A stretch of 64,000 nt of DNA from Aestuariibacter sp. A3R04. GTDB taxonomy: Bacteria > Pseudomonadota > Gammaproteobacteria > Enterobacterales > Alteromonadaceae. Location: positions 1,272,625 to 1,336,624 of the forward strand of contig NZ_JAHKQR010000011.1 in the NCBI RefSeq assembly GCF_018860805.1, read 5' to 3'. Position numbers and translations under genes: made by a program. The notes under the pieces were generated by a model. That model was not told the origin of the DNA. It ran no database searches and was given only the letters and a program-made list of their open reading frames with translations. Below, in pieces: positions 54,295 to 64,000 of this stretch (positions are counted from its first letter, which is position 1; every line of letters starts with the position of its first letter).

Positions 54295-56913
54295 TTAAAT
54301 TTGGCGTGCAACCTCAACAATTTCGAAAACTTCGATTTGGTCGCCCACTTTTACGTCGTTGTAGTTCTTAACACCGATACCACATTCCATACCATTGCGT
54401 ACTTCTGCAACATCGTCTTTGAAGCGACGCAGAGATTCAAGCTCGCCTTCATAGATGACTACGTTCTCACGCAATACGCGAATAGGGTTGCTGCGCTTCA
54501 CCACACCTTCTGTCACCATACAGCCTGCAATGGCACCGAGTTTTGGTGACTTAAACACATCACGCACTTGTGCCAAGCCAATGATTTCCTGACGGAATTC
54601 CGGCGCCAGCATACCGCTCATCGCCGCTTTCACTTCGTCGATCAAATCATAGATTACGCTGTAATAACGCAAATCGATTTCTTCGCTTTCGACAACTCGA
54701 CGGGCAGTGGCGTCAGCACGAACGTTAAAACCAAGAATAATGGCACCTGATGCCGCAGCCAGTGTTGCGTCAGTTTCTGTAATTCCACCTACACCGCTAC
54801 CGACAATATTCACTTTAACTTCGTTGTTAGACAGTTTGATCAAGGATTCTGAAATCGCTTCAACTGACCCTTGAACGTCGGCTTTAAGCACAATATTCAA
54901 TTCACTTACATCGCCGGCTTCCATGTTAGCAAACATGTTTTCCAGCTTCGCTTTTTGCTGGCGAGCCAGCTTGAGTTCGCGTTTTTTCTGATGACGCTTA
55001 GCCGCAACTTCACGAGCTTTACGCTCATCCTGTACAACAACCGCATCTTCACCCGCTACAGGTACACCAGACAAACCCAGCACCTCTACGGGTGTAGACG
55101 GACCAGCTACTTTCAGTTCTTTACCATTTTCATCACGCATGGCACGCACACGGCCGTATTCTTCACCACACAGCAATATATCGCCGCTGCGGACTTCGCC
55201 TTCCTGAATAAGCACTGACGCGATGGGTCCCCGCCCTTTATCAAGACGGGATTCAATAACAATACCACGGCCTGGGCCTGTAGGTACTGCTTTGAAGTCA
55301 AGCAACTCTGCTTGCAAGCTGATGGCTTCAAGCAATTCATCAACACCCATACCGGTTTTTGCCGATACGTTCACAAACTGATGCTCACCACCCCATTCTT
55401 CTGAGATAACTTCAAGCTGAGACAGCTCAGTTTTCACACGGTCCGGGTCAGCGGTTTCTTTGTCCATCTTATTAACGGCAACAATAAGTGGCACATCAGC
55501 GGCTCGCGCGTGTTGAATGGCCTCTTTTGTTTGCGGCATCACGCCATCATCGGCGGCAACCACAATAACAACTATGTCCGTCGCCGTTGCACCGCGGGCA
55601 CGCATTGCAGTAAACGCCGCGTGTCCAGGGGTATCCAGGAAGGTAATTTCACCGTTGTCAGTTTGTACTTTATAAGCACCGATATGCTGAGTAATGCCGC
55701 CAGCTTCGCCAGCAGCTACTTTGGCGCGACGAATGTAGTCCAGCAAAGACGTTTTACCATGGTCGACGTGCCCCATGATAGTGACCACTGGTGCACGAGT
55801 GATTTTCTCACCCTGACCGGTATCGGCCATCAATTCGTCTTCTAACGCGTTGTCGTTAACCAGCTCATACTTGTGGCCCATTTCTTCAACCACCAGCGTA
55901 GCTGTGTCTTGGTCCAGAACTTGATTAATCGTAGCCATTTCACCCATTTTCATCATGGTCTTAATGACTTCGTTTGATTTAATCGCCAGGCGATTAGCCA
56001 ACTCGCCCACTGTAATTGTGGCACCCAGTTTCACTACGCGCTCAACAGGTTGAGCCGGTTTATTAAAGCCTTGCTTCAGGTGTTCACCCGCATTTTTCTT
56101 TGACTTTTTACGACGACGTGAAGAACGCTCAACTTGCATATCTTCTTCGTCTTCTGCTTCTTGCGCATACCGGTTTGAATGCATATGAACATCAGCGGCT
56201 TCTTCACGCTTGCGACGCTCTTCTTCTTCTTTCCAGCGACGTTCATTTTCTTCAGCCAGACGACGCGCTTCTTCAGCAGCACGTTTAGCTTCTTCTTCAA
56301 GCTTGCGCTTTGCTTCTTCTTCCTGCTGTTTGCGAATGCGCTCTTCTTCCTGGCGAGCTGCTTCCTGCTCAGCAAGTTCTTCAGCAGACAATTGCGGTTC
56401 ATCAGCAGCCTGCACATCTTTGCGGGCTTTCTCTGCGGCCTCTTTACGCGCGCGCTCTTCTTCCGCTTTCTTCTTCGCTTCTGCTTCCATACGCGCTTTC
56501 TCTTGTGCCGCCTTGCGAGCTGCTTCTGCCGCCGCTTCTTCAGCCGCTTTCTGCTCTGCTTCCAGTCGCGCGCGCTCTTCGGCTAATCTTGCCTCTTCTT
56601 CAGCCTGACGCTGTTCGTCAACTTCACTGCGCTTAACGTAAGTGCGTTTTTTCCGCACTTCCACTTTCACAGATTTTGACTTACCCACACTCAAGGTGCT
56701 GGTCGTCTTGCGCTGTAATGTCATTCGCTTTGGTTCACCGGAACCCGCGCTACCGTGCTGTTTACTAAGGTGATCCAGCAACTGCTTTTTCTCATCTTCA
56801 GTTACAGCATCGGTCGCATTTTTAGTGATACCAGCATCTTTAAACTGGGTTACCAGGCGGTCAACGGTTGTTCCAATGTCATTGGCGAGCTTTTCAATCG
56901 ATACTTCTGCCAT
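54295..56913 (-). CDS. infB: Translation initiation factor IF-2
   Basis: 872 aa from the Met of [15 protein letters not shown] at 56913; an upstream Met at 56997 would overlap nusA. The N-terminal IF2 domain is followed by a very long Ala/Glu/Arg/Lys-rich helix (about 110-270), then the G-domain: [20 protein letters not shown] (G1), [11 protein letters not shown] (G2), [10 protein letters not shown] (G3) and [11 protein letters not shown] (G4), then IF2 domains II-IV. It recruits fMet-tRNA to the 30S subunit. Confidence 0.98.
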   Translation of the reverse strand: MAEVSIEKLANDIGTTVDRLVTQFKDAGITKNATDAVTEDEKKQLLDHLSKQHGSAGSGEPKRMTLQRKTTSTLSVGKSKSVKVEVRKKRTYVKRSEVDEQRQAEEEARLAEERARLEAEQKAAEEAAAEAARKAAQEKARMEAEAKKKAEEERARKEAAEKARKDVQAADEPQLSAEELAEQEAARQEEERIRKQQEEEAKRKLEEEAKRAAEEARRLAEENERRWKEEEERRKREEAADVHMHSNRYAQEAEDEEDMQVERSSRRRKKSKKNAGEHLKQGFNKPAQPVERVVKLGATITVGELANRLAIKSNEVIKTMMKMGEMATINQVLDQDTATLVVEEMGHKYELVNDNALEDELMADTGQGEKITRAPVVTIMGHVDHGKTSLLDYIRRAKVAAGEAGGITQHIGAYKVQTDNGEITFLDTPGHAAFTAMRARGATATDIVVIVVAADDGVMPQTKEAIQHARAADVPLIVAVNKMDKETADPDRVKTELSQLEVISEEWGGEHQFVNVSAKTGMGVDELLEAISLQAELLDFKAVPTGPGRGIVIESRLDKGRGPIASVLIQEGEVRSGDILLCGEEYGRVRAMRDENGKELKVAGPSTPVEVLGLSGVPVAGEDAVVVQDERKAREVAAKRHQKKRELKLARQQKAKLENMFANMEAGDVSELNIVLKADVQGSVEAISESLIKLSNNEVKVNIVGSGVGGITETDATLAAASGAIILGFNVRADATARRVVESEEIDLRYYSVIYDLIDEVKAAMSGMLAPEFRQEIIGLAQVRDVFKSPKLGAIAGCMVTEGVVKRSNPIRVLRENVVIYEGELESLRRFKDDVAEVRNGMECGIGVKNYNDVKVGDQIEVFEIVEVARQI

Positions 56914-56929
56914 CTCTGTTCTTTTCCCC

Positions 56930-58432
56930 TTATTGACCTTCTTCTTCACCAAACCAGACAATATTCCGTGCCGCCATGATAAGCTTTCCGGCGTCATCTT
57001 CAGTCAATCCTTCGATATCACTTATATCGTCTGTTCCCTGCTCAGCCAGCTCTTCAAGGTCAGTAATTCCACGGCTCGCAAGGACATAGGCAATGTGTTT
57101 ATTCATACCATCGAGGTTCAGCAACGCTTCTGTAGGCTCTGCCCCTTCCAGGCTCTCTTCAGTAGCCAGTGCTCGGGTAGTCAGCGCTGCTCTTGCGCGA
57201 TTGCGCAGTTCTTCGATAGTGTCTTCGTCCAGGCCTTCAATGGCCAGCAACTCACTGACTGGCACATACGCCACTTCTTCGAGCGTACTGAACCCTTCGT
57301 CAGCCAGGACAGCTGCAAAATCTTCATCAATATCGAGACCTTCAACAAACACCCGAAGTACTTTGGCAGTTTCTTCTTCGTGTTTCTTGTTGAGGTCTTC
57401 TACAGTCATTACATTCAGTTCCCAGCCGGTTAACTGGCTGGCAAGGCGAACATTCTGACCACTTCGTCCGATAGCTTGTGCAAGGTTATCCTGCTCTACA
57501 GCAACATCCATTGTATTGCTGTCTTCATCCACAACGATAGAGGCAACTTCCGCTGGAGCCATTGCGTTAATCACGAATTGCGCCGGATTTTCATCCCACA
57601 ACACGATATCAACGCGCTCGCCACCAAGTTCACCAGACACGGCCTGAACTCGAGAGCCACGCATACCAACACACGCACCGACTGGATCAAGACGCTTGTC
57701 GTTAGTTTTAACTGCAATTTTGGCACGTGAGCCAGGATCCCGGGCTGCGGATTTAATTTCCAACGTTTCTTCCGCAATTTCAGGTACTTCCAAACGGAAC
57801 AGCTCAACCAACATGTCAGGGTGGGTACGACTGATAAACAATTGTGCCCCACGGGCTTCAGGGCGAATTACATAGAGCAAACCGCGTACGCGGTCGCCTG
57901 GACGGAAGGTTTCCCGTGGCAGCATATCATCGCGATAAATCACACCTTCGGCATTGTTACCCAAATCGATAATGATATTATCACGGTTGACTTTTTTCAC
58001 CGTTCCGGTAACCAGTTCACCGACTTTGTCTTCGTATTCCGCCACCATTTGCGCCCGTTCGGCTTCGCGCACTTTTTGCACAATAACCTGCTTGGCGGTT
58101 TGTGTGGTGATACGATCAAAAGCAATTGATTCAATTTGTTCTTCTACATAATCACCCAACTGTACATCAGGTTCGTCGACCTGAGCAGCGGAAAGGGTAA
58201 TTTCAGCATAAGGGTTCTCTTGTTCCTGATCATCTGGAATCACTTGCCAGCGTCTGAACGTGTCGAAATCACCCGTCGTTCTGTCGATGCTAACACGTAC
58301 TTCGATTTCGCCTTCGTTCTTCTTTTTCGTCGCACTGGCGATCGCAAATTCCAGTGCTTCAAAGATCTTTTCTCTAGGCACTTGTTTTTCATTTGAAACG
58401 GCTTCTGCCACTAACAAAATTTCTTTATTCAT
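56930..58432 (-). CDS. nusA: Transcription termination/antitermination factor NusA
   Basis: 500 aa, with N-terminal RNA polymerase-binding domain ([20 protein letters not shown]), S1 domain ([20 protein letters not shown]), two KH domains ([20 protein letters not shown]) and two C-terminal acidic repeats ([20 protein letters not shown] and [18 protein letters not shown]). The duplicated acidic repeats are typical of gammaproteobacterial NusA. It is encoded between rimP and infB. Confidence 0.98.
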   Translation of the reverse strand: MNKEILLVAEAVSNEKQVPREKIFEALEFAIASATKKKNEGEIEVRVSIDRTTGDFDTFRRWQVIPDDQEQENPYAEITLSAAQVDEPDVQLGDYVEEQIESIAFDRITTQTAKQVIVQKVREAERAQMVAEYEDKVGELVTGTVKKVNRDNIIIDLGNNAEGVIYRDDMLPRETFRPGDRVRGLLYVIRPEARGAQLFISRTHPDMLVELFRLEVPEIAEETLEIKSAARDPGSRAKIAVKTNDKRLDPVGACVGMRGSRVQAVSGELGGERVDIVLWDENPAQFVINAMAPAEVASIVVDEDSNTMDVAVEQDNLAQAIGRSGQNVRLASQLTGWELNVMTVEDLNKKHEEETAKVLRVFVEGLDIDEDFAAVLADEGFSTLEEVAYVPVSELLAIEGLDEDTIEELRNRARAALTTRALATEESLEGAEPTEALLNLDGMNKHIAYVLASRGITDLEELAEQGTDDISDIEGLTEDDAGKLIMAARNIVWFGEEEGQ

Positions 58433-58480
58433 TTTCGCCTCACTGATGCTTTCATGAATCTGAAAGCGACTGCTGTTCCA

Positions 58481-58939
58481 TTAGTCAAATGTGGGAACAA
58501 TGTTTGCTTTTTCGATATTCGCCACAGCTAACTGGAACTGCTGGCCATCCACTTCAATGCTGATCATGCCATTTTCACACGCCAACAGCTTACCTTTAAA
58601 ATTCCGTCTGTTGTCCATTGGAACGGTAAGTTTAGCCTGGATAATTTCTCCAAGCGCAGCCTCGTAGTGGCGCGCTTTGAACAAGGGACGATCCATGCCC
58701 GGAGAAGAAATCTCCAGGTTGTACTCTGTACTGATCGGGTCTTCAACATCCAGAATGGCACTCGCCTGGTAACTAACCTCAGCACAATCGTCCACAGAAA
58801 TCCCATTCTCGTGATCTATAAAAACCCGTAAAATAGAATGTTTTCCTGCGCGAACGAACTCAACGCCTACCAGTTCATACCCTAGGGCTTCTACTCCCGG
58901 CTCAAGCATTTCGGTCAGTTTATCTTCAAGCTTTGCCAA
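58481..58939 (-). CDS. rimP: Ribosome maturation factor RimP, TTG start
   Basis: 152 aa with VEALGYELVGVEFVRAGKHS, LRVFIDHENGISVDDCAEVS and EISSPGMDRPLFKARHYEA, all RimP motifs. The start is TTG (58937-58939), supported by GGAGG 6 nt upstream. It is the first gene of the rimP-nusA-infB-rbfA-truB block, downstream of an attenuator-like leader. Confidence 0.95.
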   Translation of the reverse strand: MAKLEDKLTEMLEPGVEALGYELVGVEFVRAGKHSILRVFIDHENGISVDDCAEVSYQASAILDVEDPISTEYNLEISSPGMDRPLFKARHYEAALGEIIQAKLTVPMDNRRNFKGKLLACENGMISIEVDGQQFQLAVANIEKANIVPTFD

Positions 58940-59018
58940 TCCTTACCTCCAAAAACGAAAAAAGGGCGATACGCCCAACGAGAATATTTCTTCCCCCAGA
59001 TGGGGACGAAATACGTTA

Positions 59019-59156
59019 TTACAACAAAAAGCCCCGGACCAGCGGGGCTTTTTGTTTGAATCTGAACCCGACTGCTGTTGCAGCTGTGAATACCGGGGCA
59101 TCGACAACATCTTTAAGATGTTCACTATTCACGACACAGCGCTGCGTTAACTTCAT
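59019..59156 (-). CDS. 45-codon leader frame upstream of rimP (possible leader peptide)
   Basis: ATG at 59154-59156 opens about 30 nt downstream of the expected transcription start and reads through the terminator stem to a stop at 59019-59021. The predicted peptide begins MKLTQRCVVNSEHLKDVV. Only a weak ribosome site precedes it. If translated, ribosomes would cover the terminator and favour read-through into rimP-nusA. It may equally be a chance frame across the leader. Confidence 0.35.
   Translation of the reverse strand: MKLTQRCVVNSEHLKDVVDAPVFTAATAVGFRFKQKAPLVRGFLL
59026..59053 (-). terminator. Terminator/attenuator in the rimP-nusA leader
   Basis: AAAAAGCCCC pairs with GGGGCTTTTT around an 8-nt loop. 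It is a strong intrinsic terminator lying between the rimP promoter (59194-59222) and rimP. It may attenuate the nusA operon or end a lost upstream gene. Confidence 0.85.
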
Positions 59157-59193
59157 AACAGAAATCAGCCCGCTAAATCACTGTATGGCGCGC

Positions 59194-59222
59194 ATTATAC
59201 TGACACAAATACAAGATAGCAA
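59194..59222 (-). promoter_or_regulatory. Strong promoter of the rimP-nusA-infB operon
   Basis: On the minus strand TTGCTA, 17 nt, TATAAT, followed by GCGCGCC. This is near-consensus with the GC-rich discriminator typical of stringently controlled translation genes. It gives a leader of about 240 nt. Confidence 0.8.
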
Positions 59223-59303
59223 CTGATGGGACGTTATTTATGCACTGATATACCGAACTATTGCCACCGTTCAATCGAAAAGCAAACGCGAAACCACCAC
59301 GCC

Positions 59304-60368
59304 CTAGACTTCATCTTGCCATTTGGTCTTAATTTCAATAAACGCCTCTAAATTGGCTTCCAACAACGGAATTAAGTCCGGATCGAAGTGAATACCAGAT
59401 TGCGAGCGCATGAAAGCCAGGGTTTTGTCCAGCGGCCAAGCGTCTTTGTAAGGCCTTTTACTGGTAAGGGCATCAAACACGTCAGCGACGGCAACAATGC
59501 GCCCTGCAATTGGAATGTCAGTGCCGGCCAGACCTTCCGGATAACCTGAACCATCCCATTTTTCGTGGTGAGTCAGCGATACCGTTCTGGCTAGCTTTAG
59601 CAGATCTGAATCGGCTTCCCCCAATATCTCAGCCCCTATCTGAGGGTGCTTTTTCATAATTTCAAACTCTTCCTCTGTGAGTTTACCCGGCTTTAGCATA
59701 ATACTGTCGGGAATACCGATTTTGCCAATATCATGCATCGGCGCAGCGTGAAGTAACAAGACAGCCTGCTGTTCAGAAAAACCATAGGCTTTGGCTAACA
59801 CGTAAGCCATGTGGCTCATGCGCAACACGTGCATTCCCGTTTCGTTATCTTTGTATTCTGCCGCCCGCCCCAGGCGCTGGATGATCTGCAGACGGGTGCG
59901 GCGCAGTTCATCAGCATTGACCAGCGAAAGATGATTTTTTACTCTCGCCTTTACCACGGCCGGTGAAATGGGTTTTGTGATGTAGTCCACACCACCGGCT
60001 TCAAACCCCTCGGCCTCGTCAGTCGGATCGTTTAGAGCAGTAACGAAAATAATGGGAATGGCGCTTAGCTGAGCGTTAGATTTTATGGTTTTACACACCT
60101 CAAAACCTGTCATTCCTGGCATCATTACATCGAGAAGCACTAAATCGGGCCGCTGTTTTTCTACCAGCCTAAGTGCCTCTTCGCCACTTTTTGCAAAATA
60201 AAGTGTATAATCTTGCGCCAGTAATTGCTTTAAGACCCTAAGATTTACCGGCTCGTCATCGACAAGCAATAATTTTGGTTTACCCAGACCACTTTCCACT
60301 TTATTTCCCCGTTCTATCATTTTTGCCCGCGTGTCGGTCTCTGAAAGCGCCTTTTTACGCACCATCAA
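59304..60368 (-). CDS. Response regulator with HD-GYP c-di-GMP phosphodiesterase domain
   Basis: 354 aa. Receiver domain about residues 30-150 ([18 protein letters not shown], phospho-Asp in [15 protein letters not shown], Lys in DYITKPISP). HD-GYP domain about 160-345 with [10 protein letters not shown] and [13 protein letters not shown], the metal and GYP motifs complete, so it should degrade c-di-GMP. Its start overlaps the upstream hybrid kinase's stop by 14 nt, so the kinase is its likely partner. Confidence 0.95.
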   Translation of the reverse strand: MMVRKKALSETDTRAKMIERGNKVESGLGKPKLLLVDDEPVNLRVLKQLLAQDYTLYFAKSGEEALRLVEKQRPDLVLLDVMMPGMTGFEVCKTIKSNAQLSAIPIIFVTALNDPTDEAEGFEAGGVDYITKPISPAVVKARVKNHLSLVNADELRRTRLQIIQRLGRAAEYKDNETGMHVLRMSHMAYVLAKAYGFSEQQAVLLLHAAPMHDIGKIGIPDSIMLKPGKLTEEEFEIMKKHPQIGAEILGEADSDLLKLARTVSLTHHEKWDGSGYPEGLAGTDIPIAGRIVAVADVFDALTSKRPYKDAWPLDKTLAFMRSQSGIHFDPDLIPLLEANLEAFIEIKTKWQDEV

Positions 60369-63300
60369 ATTCTTGAATCATTTTATTTAAGTGTGCGGTG
60401 GCGCGTTCAAACTCAAAATCATCCATGTCTTGTAATATGGCCTGAATTTTAGCGTCGTAATCACCAAAGTCACCGGCTTCGAAGGTCGCAATCAATGCTT
60501 CATCTATCTGATTTTCCTGAGCACAAACCCGCAATGCCTTTAAGGTAGCCAAGAGGCTGTCGCCGGAAACGCAAAATGTTACTTCGTCATTGCCTTGTGT
60601 TACTTCGCTGACGTCATTGATATGCTTTTCCACTGCGCATAATGCGGCCTTTAGCACCGGGATATCTTCAGCGGTAAGCGCTTCTGTTCGAGCCCTCCGC
60701 TCAAATTGTTCTGTTAGATTCATAAATTTATTGAGCCCCAAATTGCCACTTGTGCCTTTGAGCCCGTGAAGTTGTTTTTGTACCTGCTTGAAGTCTTCCA
60801 TAACCAGGTAGTCAACAAGGTTGTTTATGGTCTTCTTTCCGCTGCTTACAAACTGCCTAATCTCCTTCAAAGCCGTCGTTTTGTCTCCCCACAATTGCAC
60901 AGCGCGATTTAAGTCAATGCCCGTTTCAGAAGATACATATGATTCACTTACATCGGGTTGCGGCACATCAATACCCATCACACGGGCTATCTCAATCTGT
61001 AAAGTCGGATAGTCGATAGGTTTATTCGCAAACCCTTCCATTCCGGCTTCCTGTGCATCTTGCTTATCTTGCACAAGTACACTGGCGGTAAGCGCTACAA
61101 TGGGTATGCGAGGCAGATCGTGTTCCTGTTCCCACTTTCGCCATGCCTTAGCAGCACTCAAGCCATCCATTACTGGCATCTGTAAGTCCATAAGCACGAT
61201 GTCGAAGTCTCCGTGTTTCATTTTCTCGAGTGCCCGTTGCCCATTTTCGGCCACGTCGACAGTATGTCCGTCCCTAGAGAGCAACAGACTCACCAAATCA
61301 ATATTCTGGCTAATGTCATCTACCGCAAGGATATGCAGTGGGGGCAAGGTAATGGCAGAACGCTGAATGTCCCGGGGTTTGGCGACACGAGGTTCTAGAG
61401 GCAGCTTAAACGTAAAATTCGTACCCCGCTCTGCTTCACTTAACGCAGAAATATTACCGCCCATCAATTCCACTAACTGTTTGCAGATGGTGGTGCCAAG
61501 TCCTGTCCCACCGTATTTGCGACTCATAGATGCATCCGCCTGTGCAAAGGCGTCGAACACTTTACTCAATTGATCTGGCGTCATCCCGATACCGCTGTCA
61601 GTCACTGAGAATACAACACAGCCATCGCCGTCGGGGTACACGTCCACTACAACTTCACCTTGTGCAGTAAACTTAACGGCATTGCTGATCAGATTACTCA
61701 GTACCTGGCGAATTCGTTCAGGCGCGCCGTGATACACCTTCGACAATGACGAAGAAACGTTAACGGTCAGTGTCAGCCCTTTGCGTTTCGCTTCTATCCA
61801 GAATGTAGAAATAACCGTGTCAATTTCTTCGGTAATAGAAAAGTCGCGAAGCTCCAAGTCCAGCTTTCCCTTATCCAGCTTGGCACTGTCTAGAATGTCG
61901 TTGAGCAAGTGAAGCAACGAACGTGCGGAACGATTAATAGTAGTAAGGTGTTTGTGTTGTCCATCGGTAAGCGTATCGTCCAGCAAAATATCGCTAAATC
62001 CGATTATCGCGTTCATCGGCGTACGTATTTCGTGACTCATGTTGGCCAGGAAGCTCGCTCTAGCAGCAGCTGCTTGCTCTGCTGCTGTTTTGGCTTCCAG
62101 CAGCTCTTCTTCCATGGCCTTTCGGGAAGTGATATCCATGATAAAACCATCAATAAATGAGCGCTGACCGTCTTCATGTGCAACTACACTGCCGTATTCC
62201 CGCACCCATTTTATTGCGCCGTTCGCTGTACGTATCCGGTATTCAGCATAATATTCCTGTTCGTTTTTCCGGGCCTTGATTAGCCCGCTACGATCGTCTT
62301 TTAACACTAAGTCCATGAAAGACAAAGACGCATTATCGCCAACGAAAACTGAAGGCGCATAACCACTAATATCGGAGATCCCTTCGCTGAGGAACTCAAA
62401 AGGCCAGCCGGGCTCATTTGCGCTTCTGTAGGCTATGCCGGGAATATTGTGGAAAAAAGAAGACAAACGCGCTTCATTCTCCAGAATGGTTTGCTCCATT
62501 TCCTTTCGCTCACGGTTGTCGCCGATAATCACCACAAAGAGGTTTTCTGCCCCTAATTTAGTGTGGCCAACGCTCACCCGGACAGGGATCAGTTCCCCAC
62601 TGTTTGAGACGGCGTCAACATCGCGGCTCACCCCAATAATTTCTTCGTTGCCCGGGTTCATTTGCTTAGAGAAAAACAGTTCGTTGTACTTGTACTGTTT
62701 GTCTTTAGGGATCATCAAATGAATGGGCTTTCCCCTTAAATCTTCCGGTCGCCAACCAAGTATGCGTGTCACTGCTCTGTTCATTCTCACAACATACCCG
62801 TGCTCATTCACGGTGAGAATACCGTCTACGGCGGTATCCATAACGGCAAGTTGAGTTTGTTGACTCATTTCTGCTTTTTGAGAAATATCCATGTAGCGAA
62901 ATAGCAGACTAATTCCGGATACAACTCCAATCATCAATAACGTAAAAAAACTTACATAACCCGCCAGAATATAGGAGATGTCGGAGGTTTGCGGCGACGT
63001 TTCCAGGCCTGGTGGTGCAACAAACCTGGCCGCAAACATCCCCGTATAATGCATACCAGCAATCGCGAACCCCATGATTGTTCCAGCCAAAACGGTTGAT
63101 CCTCGGACACGCCTTTTTATTGCGGCCTGACTCAATCCGTATTTAATCCATAGCGATAGCATAGCCAAAAATACGGCCACAACGATGGAGAAGAGAAACA
63201 TGGGCAGGTTGTAGCGCAACAGCGGTGCCATTTGCATTGCAGCCATGCCGGAATAGTGCATCGCGCCTATACCCGACCCAACCAGTAAGCCACTAATGGC

Positions 63301-63690
63301 AATTTTCCGGAACGATACCTCACCTTTGATTAGGCTTTGTAATGCAACATAGGCCGCAAAGAAGGCAGGTAAAAGCGAAAGGAAAGTAGCTTTTGCGTCA
63401 TAAGTCACTATGGTACATAACTCAAACGCCAACATGCCAATAAAATGCATTGCCCAAATTCCACCACCGAGAGCCAAGCTTCCCAGCACAACCATGATTT
63501 GTCTGCGCTGATTATTGTGCGAGTTCGCCGCTTGACCTGCGACAGTGAACGCCATATAGGAAGCCGCCACAGCAATAAACATCGATAGCAGAACCATGGG
63601 GGTCGAAAAGTTGCCTGTTAAGAGCAAGGAGGTGTCTGGAATGACAAAGAAAGACAAAAGCCATTCGAGCATAGTTGCGGATCCGGGCAT
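60355..63690 (-). CDS. Hybrid histidine kinase with MHYT sensor domain
   Basis: 1111 aa. The membrane domain (about 30-265) has three MHYT motifs ([24 protein letters not shown]), which are proposed to bind copper and sense O2, CO or NO. Two PAS domains follow ([20 protein letters not shown] and the SGYAPSVF one). Then come HisKA ([14 protein letters not shown], about His552), HATPase ([21 protein letters not shown]), a receiver ([22 protein letters not shown], about Asp833) and HPt ([11 protein letters not shown], about His973). Start may be the first or seventh Met. It probably signals to the overlapping HD-GYP gene. Confidence 0.95.
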   Translation of the reverse strand: MPGSATMLEWLLSFFVIPDTSLLLTGNFSTPMVLLSMFIAVAASYMAFTVAGQAANSHNNQRRQIMVVLGSLALGGGIWAMHFIGMLAFELCTIVTYDAKATFLSLLPAFFAAYVALQSLIKGEVSFRKIAISGLLVGSGIGAMHYSGMAAMQMAPLLRYNLPMFLFSIVVAVFLAMLSLWIKYGLSQAAIKRRVRGSTVLAGTIMGFAIAGMHYTGMFAARFVAPPGLETSPQTSDISYILAGYVSFFTLLMIGVVSGISLLFRYMDISQKAEMSQQTQLAVMDTAVDGILTVNEHGYVVRMNRAVTRILGWRPEDLRGKPIHLMIPKDKQYKYNELFFSKQMNPGNEEIIGVSRDVDAVSNSGELIPVRVSVGHTKLGAENLFVVIIGDNRERKEMEQTILENEARLSSFFHNIPGIAYRSANEPGWPFEFLSEGISDISGYAPSVFVGDNASLSFMDLVLKDDRSGLIKARKNEQEYYAEYRIRTANGAIKWVREYGSVVAHEDGQRSFIDGFIMDITSRKAMEEELLEAKTAAEQAAAARASFLANMSHEIRTPMNAIIGFSDILLDDTLTDGQHKHLTTINRSARSLLHLLNDILDSAKLDKGKLDLELRDFSITEEIDTVISTFWIEAKRKGLTLTVNVSSSLSKVYHGAPERIRQVLSNLISNAVKFTAQGEVVVDVYPDGDGCVVFSVTDSGIGMTPDQLSKVFDAFAQADASMSRKYGGTGLGTTICKQLVELMGGNISALSEAERGTNFTFKLPLEPRVAKPRDIQRSAITLPPLHILAVDDISQNIDLVSLLLSRDGHTVDVAENGQRALEKMKHGDFDIVLMDLQMPVMDGLSAAKAWRKWEQEHDLPRIPIVALTASVLVQDKQDAQEAGMEGFANKPIDYPTLQIEIARVMGIDVPQPDVSESYVSSETGIDLNRAVQLWGDKTTALKEIRQFVSSGKKTINNLVDYLVMEDFKQVQKQLHGLKGTSGNLGLNKFMNLTEQFERRARTEALTAEDIPVLKAALCAVEKHINDVSEVTQGNDEVTFCVSGDSLLATLKALRVCAQENQIDEALIATFEAGDFGDYDAKIQAILQDMDDFEFERATAHLNKMIQEFDGA

Positions 63691-63943
63691 TGTAATAAGT
63701 CTATGTGCAGCGTACCACCTATAGACATATGCACAATCGAACTAGTTATACCAAAGTATAAATTAATAGAGTTTACTTCAGGATGCGCTGGCTTTTTACT
63801 TAGAGTGGCAAACAGAGGTCGATTAATCCGCGTTTAAAACTGTGAAAAAAGTTTGATTGCCCAGGTCAGACTGAAAGCGAAAACCCAATATCCGTGGTTC
63901 GTGAATAAAAATCACTGAAAATTGTTTCTTAGAAGGTTTACGC

Positions 63944-63979
63944 TGTTTACCAAAAAAAATGAGATTTAAGAGGTAAACA
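63944..63979 (+). promoter_or_regulatory. Hairpin that would mask the ribosome site of the last gene
   Basis: TGTTTACC (63944-63951) is the exact complement of GGTAAACA (63972-63979), which lies immediately before the ATG and includes part of the AAGAGG ribosome site (63968-63973). Folding would close the ribosome site with an AT-rich 20-nt loop. If the transcript starts upstream of 63944 it could act as a thermosensor or other RNA switch; alternatively it is a DNA operator. Confidence 0.4.
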
Positions 63980-64000
63980 ATGGTTGCGGGAGCTGGATTT
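63980..64000 (+). CDS. Start of an unidentified gene, cut by the window edge
   Basis: ATG at 63980 with AAGAGG 6 nt upstream; seven codons are visible (MVAGAGF) before the window ends. The glycine-rich opening could be the beginning of a nucleotide-binding or membrane protein, but nothing can be concluded. Confidence 0.5.

Noticed and set aside
58966..59190. tRNA gene before rimP, as in the E. coli metY-nusA operon
   Set aside because: No cloverleaf or T-loop (GTTCRANNC) could be found; only a terminator and an inverted repeat are present.

Overview
The window looks like the chromosome of a marine gammaproteobacterium of the Alteromonas/Vibrio/Shewanella kind. This is inferred from gene families and order: a lateral-flagellum cluster in Vibrio order (lafA-lafB-lafC / lafD-lafE-lafF-lafS-lafT-lafU, joined to lfgB-L with divergent lfgA-M-N), the rimP-nusA-infB-rbfA-truB-rpsO block, and many large hybrid histidine kinases. 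I saw no rRNA, tRNA, CRISPR array, IS element or prophage.

Positions 1-19.6 kb hold about half of a secondary (lateral) flagellar system. From right to left on the minus strand run the rod/hook genes flgB-flgL, one unrecognised 347-aa gene, flagellin, the cap (fliD) and its chaperone (fliS), a terminator, then a second operon: a FliT-like chaperone, fliK, fliL, the flagellar sigma factor fliA, motA, motB and the start of a further gene cut by the window edge. flgA-flgM-flgN diverge on the plus strand. The export/switch genes (fliE-fliR, flhA/B) are not here. Two control regions share a GCGGAA-N7-TTCCGC palindrome. The one before flgB lies about 75 bp upstream of a sigma-54-like element. flgA appears to need a one-base frame change to join its signal peptide to a start codon.

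Positions 19.9-33 kb are accessory metabolism and stress genes: a lipoprotein prolyl oligopeptidase, an MDR oxidoreductase and an MRJP/yellow-like protein opposite a LysR regulator, a metallo-beta-lactamase-fold hydrolase, soxR with a clear SoxR operator driving a 51-aa gene, a 3' relic of katG with its terminator, an EVE-domain protein, a proline-rich protein, YgiQ, and a probably Fur-controlled PepSY membrane pair. Positions 33-42.5 kb hold a tetR-adaptor-RND efflux operon, ahpC-ahpF and a DUF2252 protein.

Positions 42.5-49.1 kb are a signalling island: a response regulator with TPRs whose phospho-acceptor Asp is Ala, a receiver-GGDEF diguanylate cyclase, and a 1236-aa hybrid kinase whose membrane part aligns without gaps to the ethylene receptor ETR1 core but lacks its copper-binding Cys. 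After a 2OG-Fe(II) oxygenase, a GNAT-nitrilase fusion and a coiled-coil membrane protein comes the translation block (52.4-59.2 kb). It has a strong promoter and a leader containing a terminator overlapped by a 45-codon frame. The right end holds an HD-GYP response regulator and an MHYT hybrid kinase in one operon (c-di-GMP signalling), and the first codons of a gene whose ribosome-binding site can pair into a hairpin.
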